A stretch of 64,000 nt of DNA from Acridotheres tristis (taxonomy: Eukaryota; Chordata; Aves; Passeriformes; Sturnidae), in contig CM072895.1 in the NCBI GenBank assembly GCA_037013685.1, forward strand, positions 15,598,463 through 15,662,462. Reading direction: 5' to 3'. The notes beneath the pieces are model-generated. The model had not been told where the DNA came from and did not search any database. It worked only from the letters and a program-made list of their open reading frames with translations. Position numbers and translations under genes: made by a program. Shown in pieces: positions 14,501-25,386 of this stretch (position 1 is the first letter of the stretch; the number at the start of each line of letters is the position of its first letter).

Positions 14501-17500
14501 GTTTATTACAAACAAAACCTTTATCTTTTCCTCAAAACGGCTTACAAATTAAATAAAACATACTTGAAGATTTCAAAGATGGTAAGTCACCTCATTTTTA
14601 CGCTGTTCTACAAGGTTTTCCTGCAGCTTTGCTTTTTCTTGCAGATGTAGCAACTCATATTCAACAGACACTTTACTTTTCTCCAATGTAGCAAGGGAAG
14701 CCTTGACCAAAAAGAGAAAATATAAAAATTTTAAGACTGTTACCAAGATAACATATTCTATGATATAATATTACCAGCAAGTGACTTGCTGGCACTAGGA
14801 AGAGTGATGTAAGTATTTTTCCTGTCAAACAAAAATGATAGTCTATAGTTCATTTGTCAACTATGAGAACACTTATATTGGACAAGAAATACAATACAAA
14901 ACCTGTAAACCCTTTCAAAATTGAAATTAATAATTGAGGTAAGCTCATTTCTTTAATTTGAAAGAAAGTTAATAAACATAAAAGAACAATTTCTACTTAA
15001 GCAATTGTGCAATTATTGACAGTAAAATAAACAGCATCCTGATTAAGCAGATATATCATCAGACAACCCTGTTCATAGCTTTGCCATAAATTTCCACTGG
15101 AAAATTTTCAATATCTCATTTGGTCTTACTATTATAAATGGATGGCAAACTTTATTCTTCAGGTCTGGGGTCTCTAGACAGAAGGTCCAAAGACAATTAA
15201 CGTGGTTACTTCATTAATGTATGAGAAATGTAGAGCCATTCAATAATGATTTATAATCTCACCTTTAATTTTTTGTTTTCAAGATGAATCTTTTCATTTT
15301 CAGAGTTAACAGAATTTAGCTTTCCAAGAATTTCCTCTTGTGAATTTCTTCTCCATTCCTCTCTTCTTTCCATGTCTTCCATCAGGCCTTTGGTCTGCCT
15401 TGTTAGACAGGCAAGAAGTTCTCTATAATACACAATGCTTCCAAAACTCTCACTATGAAAGATAAATTGAACCTTAACACATTCTCCTTCAATGCATATA
15501 TATATGTATGTGTATATATATAAAAGGGGGAATGCATTTACACAACCAAAGAAAGGATTATATACTTATATTTTGCAGTAAATTCTCTGTCAGAGGAGAG
15601 TTTCTACTCCAGGGAAGGGGTCTTAGCTCAATTATAAAACACCAAATCATACTTCCAAAAGAACTATGCATATGTACACTGTACAAAATGCAATTATATT
15701 GAATTTATAAGGCATATCACATAATGTCCTACTAAGAACACTCTTTAACTACTTTAGGAATGTTACTTTCCATTACTAAAAGCAGCACATTATGCTGTGC
15801 TGCCTTTTTCGCTTTTTTTTAGTTTATAAAGTTCACAAAATTTGTTTTGCTGTTTAGTCAGCCACACACTGCTTAGTAGAACAAGCCTTGTTGAAATGGC
15901 ACATTTCAAGCAAAGACTTGTATTTTCAGCTGAAATGAAAACAGCAAAAACGAGCTGGAAGCAGAATGAGTATTTGATCTTTCTTAGATGCCTTCTTATA
16001 TACACTGGACCAACAGTGGGCTAGACAGATTTCTGGACTGATGTCATCTACCTGCACTCTGGTTAATTTTTACAATCTGCTGCAAGTATTTTCGGAAATG
16101 CCAGATTTTCTGGCACAAAAGCAAAATATTCAAGCCAGTTTAATGTGAGCTGTTAAACACTTGAGCATGTATCAAATAAATGTTGCCTCAGACCTAGAAT
16201 AAAGGCATCTAACAGTTTCTTTTGCTGGCTTAAATCATAGTCCATATTTCTACCAACAGAAATGGTAAAAGGATATTTGTCATCGTCTGCTCCAAAAATA
16301 ACGTATCCTTCATGTACATTAAGATTTGATTTTGTAGTTTGAACAAGGTTGGATAATTTTGTTCTGCTTTTGCTTACATGAGTGAACTGTTCAAAAGGCA
16401 TCTGAGATGAACCCTTCTCTATCCTCTACTGAGGTGAGACTAGTGGAATTGAAATAATTTGGTCCTTACTACTCTGAAGTAGGGCCTAGAAGACAGAGAA
16501 CCTTCTTCTGTAAACACAAGGGTTAACACTCAAGCTGCTGAATCAGTTATTAAATAAATGCTTATGTGGATGCTGCCAGCAAGTTCAGGCTGATCAGAAG
16601 TATGCAGGATAAAGAATGTTTCTTACTGGCAAGGGGAATAAAGCTTTAAAAGAAGTGAAATGCAAAAGAGAGGAGGCAAAAAAATCTTAAATTTGTTCTT
16701 ATTTCCAACTTCCAAACTCTGCTTAGAATTTTAAAATATTAATGAACTCATTTACATTGTCAACGCTGAGTATTGCACTACTAAATATCAACACTCTATG
16801 ACTACAGAAATTGATAAACAAAAAAGATCAACAGTCTAACTTACTTCTCAAGATCTTCTATTTGAACTTCTAACATTGTCTTTTCTTCAACTATTCTATC
16901 GTGCTGTTTTTTCCAGACATCAGAGGCTGACAGCATCTCACACAGTTTGACTTCCTAGAGATTGCAGAAATTATAAATTATGTAACAAAAGAATGCCACT
17001 GAAGAATGCAATTTAATTCTACAAATTTTTCTAAACAAAAGAGCTATTTAATGCAAGGTAGTTTTACTGGTTCCTCCCTTGTACAAATCAATATGTATTT
17101 TCTCTCACCTCAAAATAAAATCAATAAAATTACCCACATTTTTAAAAATTAAAGTCTAAGCACAGACTTACTTTCAAGGCAGAGACATAGTTAAATACTG
17201 GTGCTGTATATCAACTGTAGAACACAACATTTCAAAATTTAGGATGACAATCCTTTCTTACCAAAAAAAAGTCTTCAATGTACCTTAACTTCATATAAAT
17301 TACATCAATTAATAAACAAACAAAACTGTACCAAAATATTTTAAGAATGAAAAACACTAGCTAGGTAAGAAATGAAACATTAGGTAAAATCCCTTAAATG
17401 AGTATAGATAATTAACCAATACATGCTATCTTGAAAGTACACCAGGTTTTCAATGAGGAAGAAAACAAAAGTGACTACAAAACATCAGAAGTTCAGGAGG

Positions 17501-20500
17501 TAGTTGCTGTCCTTCTGTACTGCTAATTTTAGTTAAAGATCCACTACTGTTTTCTCACAAAGATCCAAAAACACCAAAACCATTATTAATCATCTCCTGG
17601 TACACTAAGAAGAAAATTATATCTTTAATACTGACATATCCAAAATTATTACAGCACATCTAAAAGTATGAAAACATATTCTTATTAGGAAATCCAAATA
17701 GGACAATAAGCACAGTTCTGATGCACCCGGCCTTTTTGAACAATTACAAACTATTGATAGTCAAAGCAAGATTCCAAGGAACGACTTGGATTAAGGAAGA
17801 AGTTTTATGCTCAGATATTGAAAACGTTCAGAGCAAGTAGCTTAGAAACAGAAAGCTAAGTAACCACATGAAACATCACATAATAATACATAGAGAAAAC
17901 TAACACTTCAAACCTCAGTCATGGATTCTCAGTACACTGTATTTCTGAGTTAGTCAGTGCTTATCCATGGAGGACTAACAGGAAGACCAGGAGAGGTTTA
18001 ACCAAAAGCTGATGACACTCCCCTTACTTCCTACAGCTTAAAACGTACAACCTCATGACTTAAGACAATCACTAAACTTAAACAAAAAAAAAGGCAGATA
18101 ATAATAACAGCTTTCATGACACCTATAGCAACCTTTTCCTTAACAAATGAGCAACATACAAGCACAGTGCAATCAAACAAATTTTTCTATTTTCCACAGG
18201 TGAAAGTCTTTCAGTTGTTCAGTTTCAAACAATACAACACAACACTGCTCACAGCATAATCACTCACACGTTCTCTTATTTTAGAGGTTACATCTTTCAT
18301 GACTTCTTCCAAATGTTGAGCTCTTTGCTTCTGGGACCTTATTGCTTTTTCCAGGGCAATCTTCTTTTGCTCATTTGCTTCCTTTAAGGCTAACTTCTGG
18401 CGCTTGTATTCACCGATTTGGCGTTTCCACTCTGCTAGTTTATTTTCTAGAGTCTGCAGCATAATTAAAATCAACTCTTCAAATTCTAGACCTTACAGAT
18501 AATTTCATGCTATAAAATAATCAGGAAGAGCTGTTACATTTATAATTTGTTTCCATATAATCTTGGTATCTCAAATCTTGTGGTTGATACAAGGAACTAG
18601 CTAAGTACAACAGTAGACAAGAAAAATACGACGAGAAAGTTGAAAAGCGACAAAGCTGCAACAGCGACAAAGATGAAGAGGCTGAGAAGGTGCAGGAGCA
18701 GGTAGGAGTAGGGGAATAGATAGCAACCTAACCATGTCTGTGTGCTCTTGCAAATGAATGCAGAATTTCCACATAGAAAGCATGGTATGGGTGTTAAACC
18801 CATTTATGAGAAGGAAAATAAAATGGTTTCATCAGACTATTTCTGTAAAGAGTATCACCTTAATGATACTACCAGTGATGTGCACTGATGTATTAGGGTA
18901 TGTGCTCTGAATCTAGTGACACACACACTATTAGGTCTGGAGATAGGCTGTATGACTGTATATGAAATTTTATTATGAAAGTTAATATCTTGGATTTGTG
19001 TTTTTTAAAATCAGGAATCTATTCTGAAATCTAGGAAAGGCTGGGATCTTTTCTTTAGTATATGTATTATGATATGGTCTGTGATTAGATGACTATATAC
19101 TATTTTTTTGCAAGATCTCTGAATTTTTCCTGTGCATAAAATGGCCCTACTTTATTAACAGCACAGATTTGTTTAGTGAAGAAAGTATTTTTTTATAAAA
19201 AATGAAGCAGAAATGCATTTTAATGCATTTAATAATACTACAAAACATGTACAAAGCAGCCAAGATGGGAACTGGGCTCTCCAACTGCCATTATATTATC
19301 TTTTCCATTGCTGTTATTATTTCTGACTAAGTATTTACATCACTCTGATGAAGACTGATCCCATTCCATGCAAGAAGCTAACTTCATGTCTTGTATTTTT
19401 CATCTATATACCACATAAATATGAATGGAAAACAGCAACAGACGTTAAAACACTACATGATGATTTGATTAAGAGCAATACCAGACTTCGATTCAAGGAG
19501 AATCTCAGATACACTTGTCAAAAATGACCAAGCTACCAATAGACAATTAGTTTCATAAAGACAAGTGTAATTCCTGTTCGTGTCTTTACTATTCTTCCAC
19601 CAAACTCCAGCAATGTAGGTAAGCCAGCAGTGTCAACCTTCTTAGTACAGTGATAAATATTATATTTGTAGGAATGATTAATGCATTTGTTTCCTTCATT
19701 TTAGCCTAGGTCTGACACTACATTATATACTACTAATTACTTACTGAATATGTGAATGTGCCAGACTTATTCAAGATACTCATTGCCAGTTGCTATAAAA
19801 TATGCATGTTATGCATGAGGGGATATCTCTCAGTACAGGTCCTGCTAATGGCCCCAAAACTTTTACACAATCAAAGCAAAATATATGTGGTTTTCCAAGT
19901 GAAGATGGCCTCGGGTACTGGGATTCACCAAAAGGAACTACTACTTCAAAAAAAAGGAAATTACAAAAAACCGACACAAATGTGTAAAAAGCAATTTTCC
20001 TATATAAATGCTTACCTAACAAACAAAGATGTGACTTGAGGGGGTGGATAAACACCTTCAATAAACACAGCAAACAGAAAATCCCAGTCTATATATGGAC
20101 TACAGCGGGGTCAAAGTAAATAGCTGCTATTCCCGATTGTAACCACACGAGGTCAGAATCACACTAAGAATAAGTGCTTTGAGCATTAGCGGCTGAGGTA
20201 AATTCAAATTGAGAACTAATTTCATAAGGATAAGGCTAAGCTTTTGCAAGCTTTTGTCTAGTTATTAACAAAATCATCTCCAGGATTTAAGCTAGCAAAT
20301 TATTTCAGCAATTTCTGAAAGCGATCAAAACTTTTAAATAGAGATCGAATGACAATATAGCTGTATATTAAGTAATTGTATCTAATGAAAATGTTATTGG
20401 AATTCTATAATTGTACCAGGTAGAACAAGAAAGCAATTTTTATTCAGACGAAAACCTGAGACATTTATGCAGACATAGACATGTGATTTGAAATTGCCTT

Positions 20501-23500
20501 TATATAGGTTGGGTAACAATCAAATGGTTCAATTATCTGGGGACGTATGCTAGTAAAAAAGTTTGGAAATTAGAAATACATTGTTTTTAGCCAATGTTTT
20601 CTCATTCATGCCTATGTTTTTGACAAGTTTCATATACTGTGTTCTGAGGCCATATACAGTTCCAGCCTTTCACACATGACCTCCTCCTTGCCTTTTTTAT
20701 AGCCAGTAACTGACTCAAATGCCCAAATATAACTTGTGCTTTTTAGAACAGAAAATGGAAATAATTTAACCTACCTTAAACAAAGTGAGATTAGGCATTA
20801 GTCTTAAGTGTATCACTCTCAGTCAGTATTGAGACTTATCGATTCTTCACAGACAATAAGAAGAAACAGGGTGTGGCTGTCACTGTTCTCTTAGAACAGA
20901 AACTCACCATAGGCACTTGCCTATCTTTTGACCAAGTGGAGACTGTCTTCTAGGCAGTGCAGTTAAGTGAGTGCAAACACTTCTATGCACGTTTCATTTT
21001 ACTTCACCAGAACTTTGAAGTTCTACTATGTTACACCAGAAGTGTGCATAAGGCGAGAAAAGAAGAAAAGAAACCTAAACAACCTTGCAATTAAAATAGT
21101 GTAGTCAGGTAGATCTTGCAAAACATAAATACTTATAATTTTAACTGGTTTGGATTTTTCTTTTAGCAGTAATTTGATTTCAAAACAGGCCACAGCAAGG
21201 CTTTGCCTTTTTTTCCCCCAATAAACTGAAACACAAAAATATTTTGACCTGTATTTTCACTTTTAATTCATTATTTTCTGCTTCTTTTCTTTTAATCTGA
21301 CACTGCAGGTGAACTTGTACTTCCTGTACTGATCTTGACAGGTTGTCTCCTTTCTGTACGTTGATCTTAAAAAAGAAGCAAACACAAATTTATTGGACTA
21401 TGCTGTATGATGCTCTCTGTATTTTTTCTACTATGCCATAGTTTCTAACTGACATTTGAATGTTCTCAAACATGGAAAATATAAAACATGCTCTACAAGT
21501 ATATTCACAAGCAGTAATTTTCTATAAATTGTATTAATGTTAAACAGAAATCACCAACATGAAACAATTTACGTGTAATTATTGCATCATATTTAATCAG
21601 AGTTTAAGTAGCAGGAATAAGGCCTGGAAGCATGGACTCAGACATCCAGGCTAAGCAAAGGTATCCAGCTAGCAGGATGACTAACACTAAGCCATACTGA
21701 CCAGATGTGCTCTGACTATTTAGACCTGAACTGACCTCCATTAAATTCTAAAGACCAACATCTCCTACTAGAACTATTGATATATTTAATTCAAACTGTA
21801 ATTTTGGGGCATATGTAAGGAAACTTATATCACCAGAACTCAGGTCAGATGATTCTATGAAATTTCTTTCAACTTGATTCCTTTGGCTCATTCTAAATAA
21901 GAAATAATTAGGTAGAAAAGAATCATCAGTATAGATGGAAAGAGACTAAAAAAATGTACCAGTGGAAGTGTTCACTACAGATACCAATAAGAAAGGCAGA
22001 TTCAGTCAAGTATTGATGAAAATGCCATTTATTGAAATTAATGTAAGACGGACAAGGCAATAGCATAGAAAATTATTTATGCTTTCAGATGCTAGGCACC
22101 CTAAATGGTTCAACATTAGGTAGTCTCTTATCAAGGCATGGTATGCCACATAGATCCCATCAACATTGAAGTCTGCTGGCATTGGAGTCTTCAGAATTTT
22201 TATAGGCTTTTCTGTTCAGCATTTCTATTCTCAAGCAAAAAGATGTTTCCATGAAAATGTGCTCCTTCACTTATAGGCAAGTACATGATAACAGCCCTCA
22301 CAGGCTCCTCTATTATGACCAGCTGGTTAAGTTTACCCAGCATCCAAGTGACATGTTCATCTGGTTAAACAAAAAAAAAAACCCTTAAAGAACTACAGCT
22401 CTTAAAAACATGCAAGGAGTTACAAATATCAAACTACACTGCTGTGCCCTTAAAGGTTTAAAAGCCTACACAGTCCCTCACTAATGCTGAACCCCACTGC
22501 ATCACACACACACAAAGTGCACTGGAGGTATTCAGTCTGGAACACAGATTGCCAAAGCACCAGTAAAACAAATTTCAAACTTTTACAGTGTCCTCTTATA
22601 CAGGACAATTCTTCCCTTCCAGTACTAGCTTTTGCACTGAGCCCCTTCTTTTGATGCAAAGAATGAATGAGCTCTTGCCAGACTTGTCAGTCTTTGATGA
22701 TACTAGCTCTGCTGTCTGTACTACCTTTCCTAAAAGAGTCATGAAAACCAGCTGTGAACAATATCTGTTTAGCTTACTCCATATTCTTCCTTGAAAGCAC
22801 TTTTTCCCCAGAATATTGGAAATCAGTATATGAAAACTTAAAAGCCACCTTAGGATATAACTGTTAAGGATAACTGTATCCTTAGTTGTTTTGATTACAG
22901 TTTTGATGGTTTTAAGATAATTCTGTAGGAAACACCTTTCAGGATTTTACTTTATTCACAGGTCTTTGAAACAATTGCTTTACCCAAAATTTCTATTTTT
23001 TAATTAAGAATCTAGTAAATTAGAAGAAAATACTCATTCTTGTGGAACTGGTCACTTACTTTTTCACACTGAAGGATGGACGAAAGTTCTTTAATCTGTT
23101 TGTCCTTTTCAAGTATTTTTTTCCTGAGATTCTTCATGTAAAAAAAAAAAAGAAATTTTCAAATGTAAAACTAAGATTCCATTTTGTGATGGTAAATCAC
23201 AAATACTCCCACTTTGCCACTCTTACTGGAGTAAGAGTGCTTAAGGTAGCCAATTTCAGATATTCAGCATAGAACAAAGAGAATCAAATTTTAATTTACT
23301 TACAGTATTCTGAATTTCAGTTTCACTTAGCTCCTGCATCCAAGTGTCAATGATTTTACTGTTTAACTGCAACATAGGAAACATTAAAAATTTCTTATGA
23401 TTATAACGTAGTTTTCAATGGGTTTTAATTGGTTACATATAGTTTGCTACATTTTCAAACCTGGTACATGTGACTAGAAAAGCTCGCGTACTCACAAGCT

Positions 23501-24763
23501 ACTTAGTTGGTGGTTAAAATCCTAAAGATTCAATTTAGGATAAAAGCCTGTGATATCACAGGATGTACCCTCAAACAGTTTGCTCATAGAACACACAGTC
23601 CCCAAGGGAAAGGCAGACTACCTCCAGTGAAGGTGAAGGCCAAGACCTGCCTGGAATCCAATGCTGCTGTTTTTCACAGCAGACTTCTTCCAGTTTGGAG
23701 GCAGCAAGGGCTTTCCTCTTTTCCCAGTTTGGAAAAGCTTCTCACCTGGCTGCTCAAGGAAATGATGTTGCCCATGCCATGGCAAGTCCAGAGCCATATC
23801 ACACCTACTACCTAAATGCATCTCATTCTCCCCACTTCCTTATCAGGCACCAGCCATCTGTTATCACCCTCACCCCTTCTCCAAACACCTCTCTCCTGCC
23901 TCTGCCCTGGTGCTCCAGCATGATTGATGCCTTCACCAAGCACAAAGTTATGTTTGCACCACTCAATGCTCCACTGACTACTCATTATTTTTTCAGAACT
24001 GCATTGTGTTGCTTTCTCCACCCACCAGGACCCATCTCCCCTGTGCTCAGCCTGTGCCAGGTACATCTCCATCAAAAGGATTTGTCAGACTAAGAGTTTC
24101 AGTTCTTATATCCATATTGCCCTTCATACAACTGAGAAAATGAATAACAAATTTGGAAGTTCCCATCTTAAATAATCATTCATAGAATCAGAATGCAGAC
24201 TGCTCTGTTTCCAATTGTAGTCTTAAGGCAAGTAAATACAGTCAAACATCTAAGGTTTTTTATTTCATATATGTGGGTCTTGTTTTTATTGCAGGATTAG
24301 ATTTCCTGGCAGACCTCAACTTGTGTAACACAGTGCAACTCTCTGTAGGTTTTTCCTGGATATACAACCAAAACCAAGTTCTTGAATTTATTTACTTTTA
24401 GTGAAAACAGCACCTTGGAAGATTAAACATCATGCTTCATTTATCATAGCCAGTCGATGTAAGCAGAAAAGATCAAATAAGAATAAGGATTGAGCCATAG
24501 TTTCATTATAATGTTGGTATGTCCAGCACTTTCACTTAGCCACTTCTTGAAATATCACCTATTTTACATCTATAACTAGGAAGTATATTTTTAATCTTGT
24601 TAACAAAATAAATACAATTTAAAAATCAAGCCTAACAGGAACAGAATGAACTTGCCTCAACAGTGTGAAGAAGAATAAACTTTTTCTGAAGATCAAAGTC
24701 CAATGAAGGAGTAGTACAGTCATGTACAGGTAAAGACAAGGATGATTGTGATGATGATGACAT
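8465..24763 (-). CDS. ODF2L: ODF2L (BCAP), outer dense fibre protein 2-like; 14 coding exons
   Basis: This is a paralogue of ODF2/cenexin that in mammals localises to centriolar satellites and basal bodies and controls the start of ciliogenesis. Fourteen exons can be chained on the minus strand: 24656-24763, 23304-23366, 23060-23131, 21249-21365, 18268-18453, 16845-16954, 15263-15422, 14591-14701, 13277-13381, 12523-12669, 10522-10643, 10275-10437, 9234-9359 and 8465-8593. They total 1719 nt in one frame (572 aa), and all junction phases agree. The product is almost entirely heptad-rich coiled coil. Stretches such as [31 protein letters not shown] and [19 protein letters not shown] align with my recollection of mammalian ODF2L. 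The C-terminus [17 protein letters not shown] resembles the ODF2-family C-terminal motif. The model starts at an ATG 12 nt inside an exon with a good 3' splice site (TTATACAG), so a non-coding first exon in the CpG island is expected. The N-terminus is shorter than in human (636 aa); missing phase-0 exons cannot be excluded. Confidence 0.9.
9234..9359 (-). CDS. ODF2L: ODF2L coding exon 13
   Basis: 126 nt, phase 0 to 0, residues 489-530. It begins [20 protein letters not shown], parallel to human VAEEIEKMSSRESALQIKIL as I recall it. Donor CAT|GTGAGT, acceptor CATAG|GTAGCT. Confidence 0.9.
9385..9454. repeat. AT-rich inverted repeat / (TA)n tract
   Basis: A TA-dinucleotide-rich tract in the intron just upstream of exon 13. 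It contains an inverted repeat with arms TGTTATATA and TATATAACA at 9392-9415, able to form a hairpin or cruciform. Confidence 0.8.
10275..10437 (-). CDS. ODF2L: ODF2L coding exon 12
   Basis: 163 nt, phase 2 to 0, residues 434-488. It encodes [20 protein letters not shown] through [11 protein letters not shown], closely parallel to the human DAENKELEKKL...LEAALEEGRQK segment. Donor ATG|GTATTC is weak; the acceptor is AAAG. Confidence 0.9.
10522..10643 (-). CDS. ODF2L: ODF2L coding exon 11 (5' boundary uncertain)
   Basis: Residues 394-434, including [19 protein letters not shown], which parallels human KLSLEEENCLIQLKCENLQ. Donor CAAAG|GTAACT. The acceptor AAAG|TCT at 10643/10644 was chosen because it keeps phase 0 with exon 10. 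Stronger-looking acceptors TTCAG (near 10658) and AATAG|A (at 10680) give the wrong phase unless another exon or donor is used. Confidence 0.75.
10681..12522 (-). other. ODF2L intron 10
   Basis: About 1.9 kb. There is a moderately GC-rich patch at 10.9-11.4 kb in otherwise AT-rich sequence. I found no convincing exon, although the phase problem at exon 11 makes this the place to look for a missed one. Confidence 0.5.
12523..12669 (-). CDS. ODF2L: ODF2L coding exon 10
   Basis: 147 nt, phase 0, residues 345-393. It begins [20 protein letters not shown], parallel to human MRGQMESHLKELERVCDSLT. Acceptor GTGCAG|GTG; donor CTTCAG|GTGGTT is weak. Confidence 0.92.
13277..13381 (-). CDS. ODF2L: ODF2L coding exon 9
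   Basis: 105 nt, phase 0, residues 310-344, lysine/glutamate-rich coiled coil ([20 protein letters not shown]). Donor GATAAG|GTAAGA, acceptor TCCTAG|GTA. Confidence 0.9.
14111..14136. repeat. Short degenerate telomere-like (CCCTAA)n stretch
   Basis: About four units resembling CCCTAA within 26 nt, two intact and two altered, in an ODF2L intron. It is short enough to be chance or an old interstitial telomeric insertion. Confidence 0.5.
14591..14701 (-). CDS. ODF2L: ODF2L coding exon 8
   Basis: 111 nt, phase 0, residues 273-309. It begins [20 protein letters not shown], parallel to human TLAALKDEVVSVENELSEL. Donor AATGAG|GTGACT, acceptor GTCAAG|GCT. Confidence 0.9.
15263..15422 (-). CDS. ODF2L: ODF2L coding exon 7
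   Basis: 160 nt, phase 2 to 0, residues 219-272. It contains [20 protein letters not shown], near-identical in pattern to human CEEILRKVHSIEYENETLN. Donor TTAAAG|GTGAGA, acceptor TTATAG|A. The split codon joins correctly to exon 6 (GAG AA|A GAA). Confidence 0.93.
16069..16430 (-). pseudogene. Schlafen-like (AlbA_2-type) reading-frame relic in ODF2L intron 6
   Basis: An 82-codon frame (ATG at 16401, TAA at 16153-16155) lies on the ODF2L strand between exons 6 and 7. It does not extend the ODF2L coiled coil. The order of patterns (FEQFT at 3-7, [13 protein letters not shown] at 30-42, then [16 protein letters not shown] at 61-76) resembles the Schlafen/SLFNL1 AlbA_2 domain as I recall it: EFK.FT, then a GGY.F.GVDD turn, then a helix like LVDSILQGFKPQIF. 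After the TAA the same frame continues open for about 29 codons. No splice sites, promoter or full domain are evident. I infer a decayed gene fragment or retrocopy; chance similarity is possible. Confidence 0.35.
16845..16954 (-). CDS. ODF2L: ODF2L coding exon 6
   Basis: 110 nt, phase 0 to 2, residues 183-219. [20 protein letters not shown] followed by [16 protein letters not shown] aligns with human EAKLSETISASNAWKSHYEK and IVIEKTELEVQIE. Donor AGAA|GTAAGT, acceptor TCTAG|GAA. Confidence 0.94.
16955..18267 (-). other. ODF2L intron 5
   Basis: 1.3 kb of AT-rich DNA with no exon, RNA gene or repeat that I can recognise. Confidence 0.6.
18268..18453 (-). CDS. ODF2L: ODF2L coding exon 5
   Basis: 186 nt, phase 0, residues 121-182, the longest coding exon. 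[20 protein letters not shown] and [10 protein letters not shown] parallel human SLETKIAKW... and EKLTSQIRDQ. Donor CGT|GTGAGT, acceptor CTGCAG|ACT. Confidence 0.93.
18454..21248 (-). other. ODF2L intron 4
   Basis: The longest ODF2L intron, 2.8 kb. It contains short frames on both strands with no domain signature, and I see no alternative exon with matching splice sites and phase. Confidence 0.6.
21249..21365 (-). CDS. ODF2L: ODF2L coding exon 4
   Basis: 117 nt, phase 0, residues 82-120. [20 protein letters not shown] matches the human SQSVKVVHERLQIQIHKREA pattern. Acceptor TTTTAAG|ATC; donor CAG|GTCAAA is weak. Confidence 0.9.
21366..23059 (-). other. ODF2L intron 3
   Basis: 1.7 kb of AT-rich DNA. 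The only point noted is a phrase like a CR1 3' tail (GATTCTATG) near 21,855, too short to call. Confidence 0.5.
23060..23131 (-). CDS. ODF2L: ODF2L coding exon 3
   Basis: 72 nt, phase 0, residues 58-81: [20 protein letters not shown] then QCEK, parallel to human NLKKKVFEKEAHIQELSCLF. Donor GAAAAA|GTAAGT, acceptor ATGAAG|AAT. Confidence 0.9.
23304..23366 (-). CDS. ODF2L: ODF2L coding exon 2
   Basis: 63 nt, phase 0, residues 37-57, ending SETEIQNT, which joins NLRKK as in human ENTNLKKK. Acceptor GTTGCAG|TTA, donor ACT|GTAAGT. Confidence 0.85.
23367..24655 (-). other. ODF2L intron 1 (GC-AG)
   Basis: 1.3 kb. The donor is GAG|GCAAGT, a GC dinucleotide in otherwise perfect consensus, and the acceptor is TTGCAG. 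A GC-richer block at 23.55-24.08 kb holds open frames on both strands but no splice-compatible exon of the mammalian N-terminal region that I could recognise. Confidence 0.6.
24656..24763 (-). CDS. ODF2L: ODF2L coding exon 1 with start codon
   Basis: 36 codons beginning [15 protein letters not shown] and ending [12 protein letters not shown]. The ATG follows AAATCAAA and is 12 nt inside an exon whose acceptor TTATACAG is at 24776-24783, so transcription must start further upstream. The frame past the donor stops after ten codons, so the GC donor is needed to reach exon 2. This N-terminus does not match human ODF2L as I recall it. Confidence 0.75.
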
Positions 24764-25220
24764 TTTGATTTAATGCTGTATAACAAGACAGTATATGTTA
24801 ACATATATTGGTGTTCCATGAATCAGTAAAACATTACTGACGTGCCAGGTTGTTCCCACTACAATGAAAGTACTGGACTGGACTAAGTAAACCCCAGTCA
24901 CAGCAGAGATGTAACACAGCTAATGTGCCAGAAATCTTCCACAAGAACTCATAACTTGCAATTGCTTAGCACTGAATTCACAAATACAGTGCGCAGGAAG
25001 CAAAGCCTTCCACAGCAGAAAACTGAATACACTCGAGGCACAAAGTAAAGCTCACAACCGCTATTTCCCATTTCCACGCTCCCCAGCACAGATGGGGAGG
25101 CTCAGGGTCACAGGTCACTCAAGGCCAGCCCTCGCCCCGGGCCGACACTCGGCCTCTCACCTCACCAAAGGCCCCTGCGCCCGCTGCCGGCGGCTCCCGC
25201 GCCTGGGGAGGGCTCCTTCC

Positions 25221-25320
25221 CTCAGCACCGCTCCAGTGGGGCACTGTCCCCCCAGCACCGCTCCAGTGGGGCACTGTCACCTCAGCACCTTTCCTGTGGG
25301 GCACTGTCCCCTCAGAACTT
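25221..25320. repeat. 30-bp minisatellite in the ODF2L promoter
   Basis: Units begin at 25221, 25251 and 25281 with a partial fourth at 25311, an exact period of 30 nt. Each contains CAGCACC and GGGGCACTGTC. The first two are almost identical, and the third differs mainly in the CCGCTCCAG segment. Confidence 0.9.
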
Positions 25321-25386
25321 CTCCCGCTGCTCCCCACCTGCATCCGCCGCTCCTCGCCGCCGGGAGCCGTTGCCGGAGCAACGCGC

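Noticed and set aside
15790..16005. 71-codon minus-strand frame downstream of the Schlafen-like relic
   Set aside because: It begins shortly after the relic and has a VYIRR-like start when read further upstream, but I could not align it convincingly with the family, so it was not added to the pseudogene.
23507..24093. Overlapping plus- and minus-strand frames of 87-132 codons in ODF2L intron 1
   Set aside because: A GC-richer patch, but no domain, no compatible splice sites for either gene, and open on both strands.
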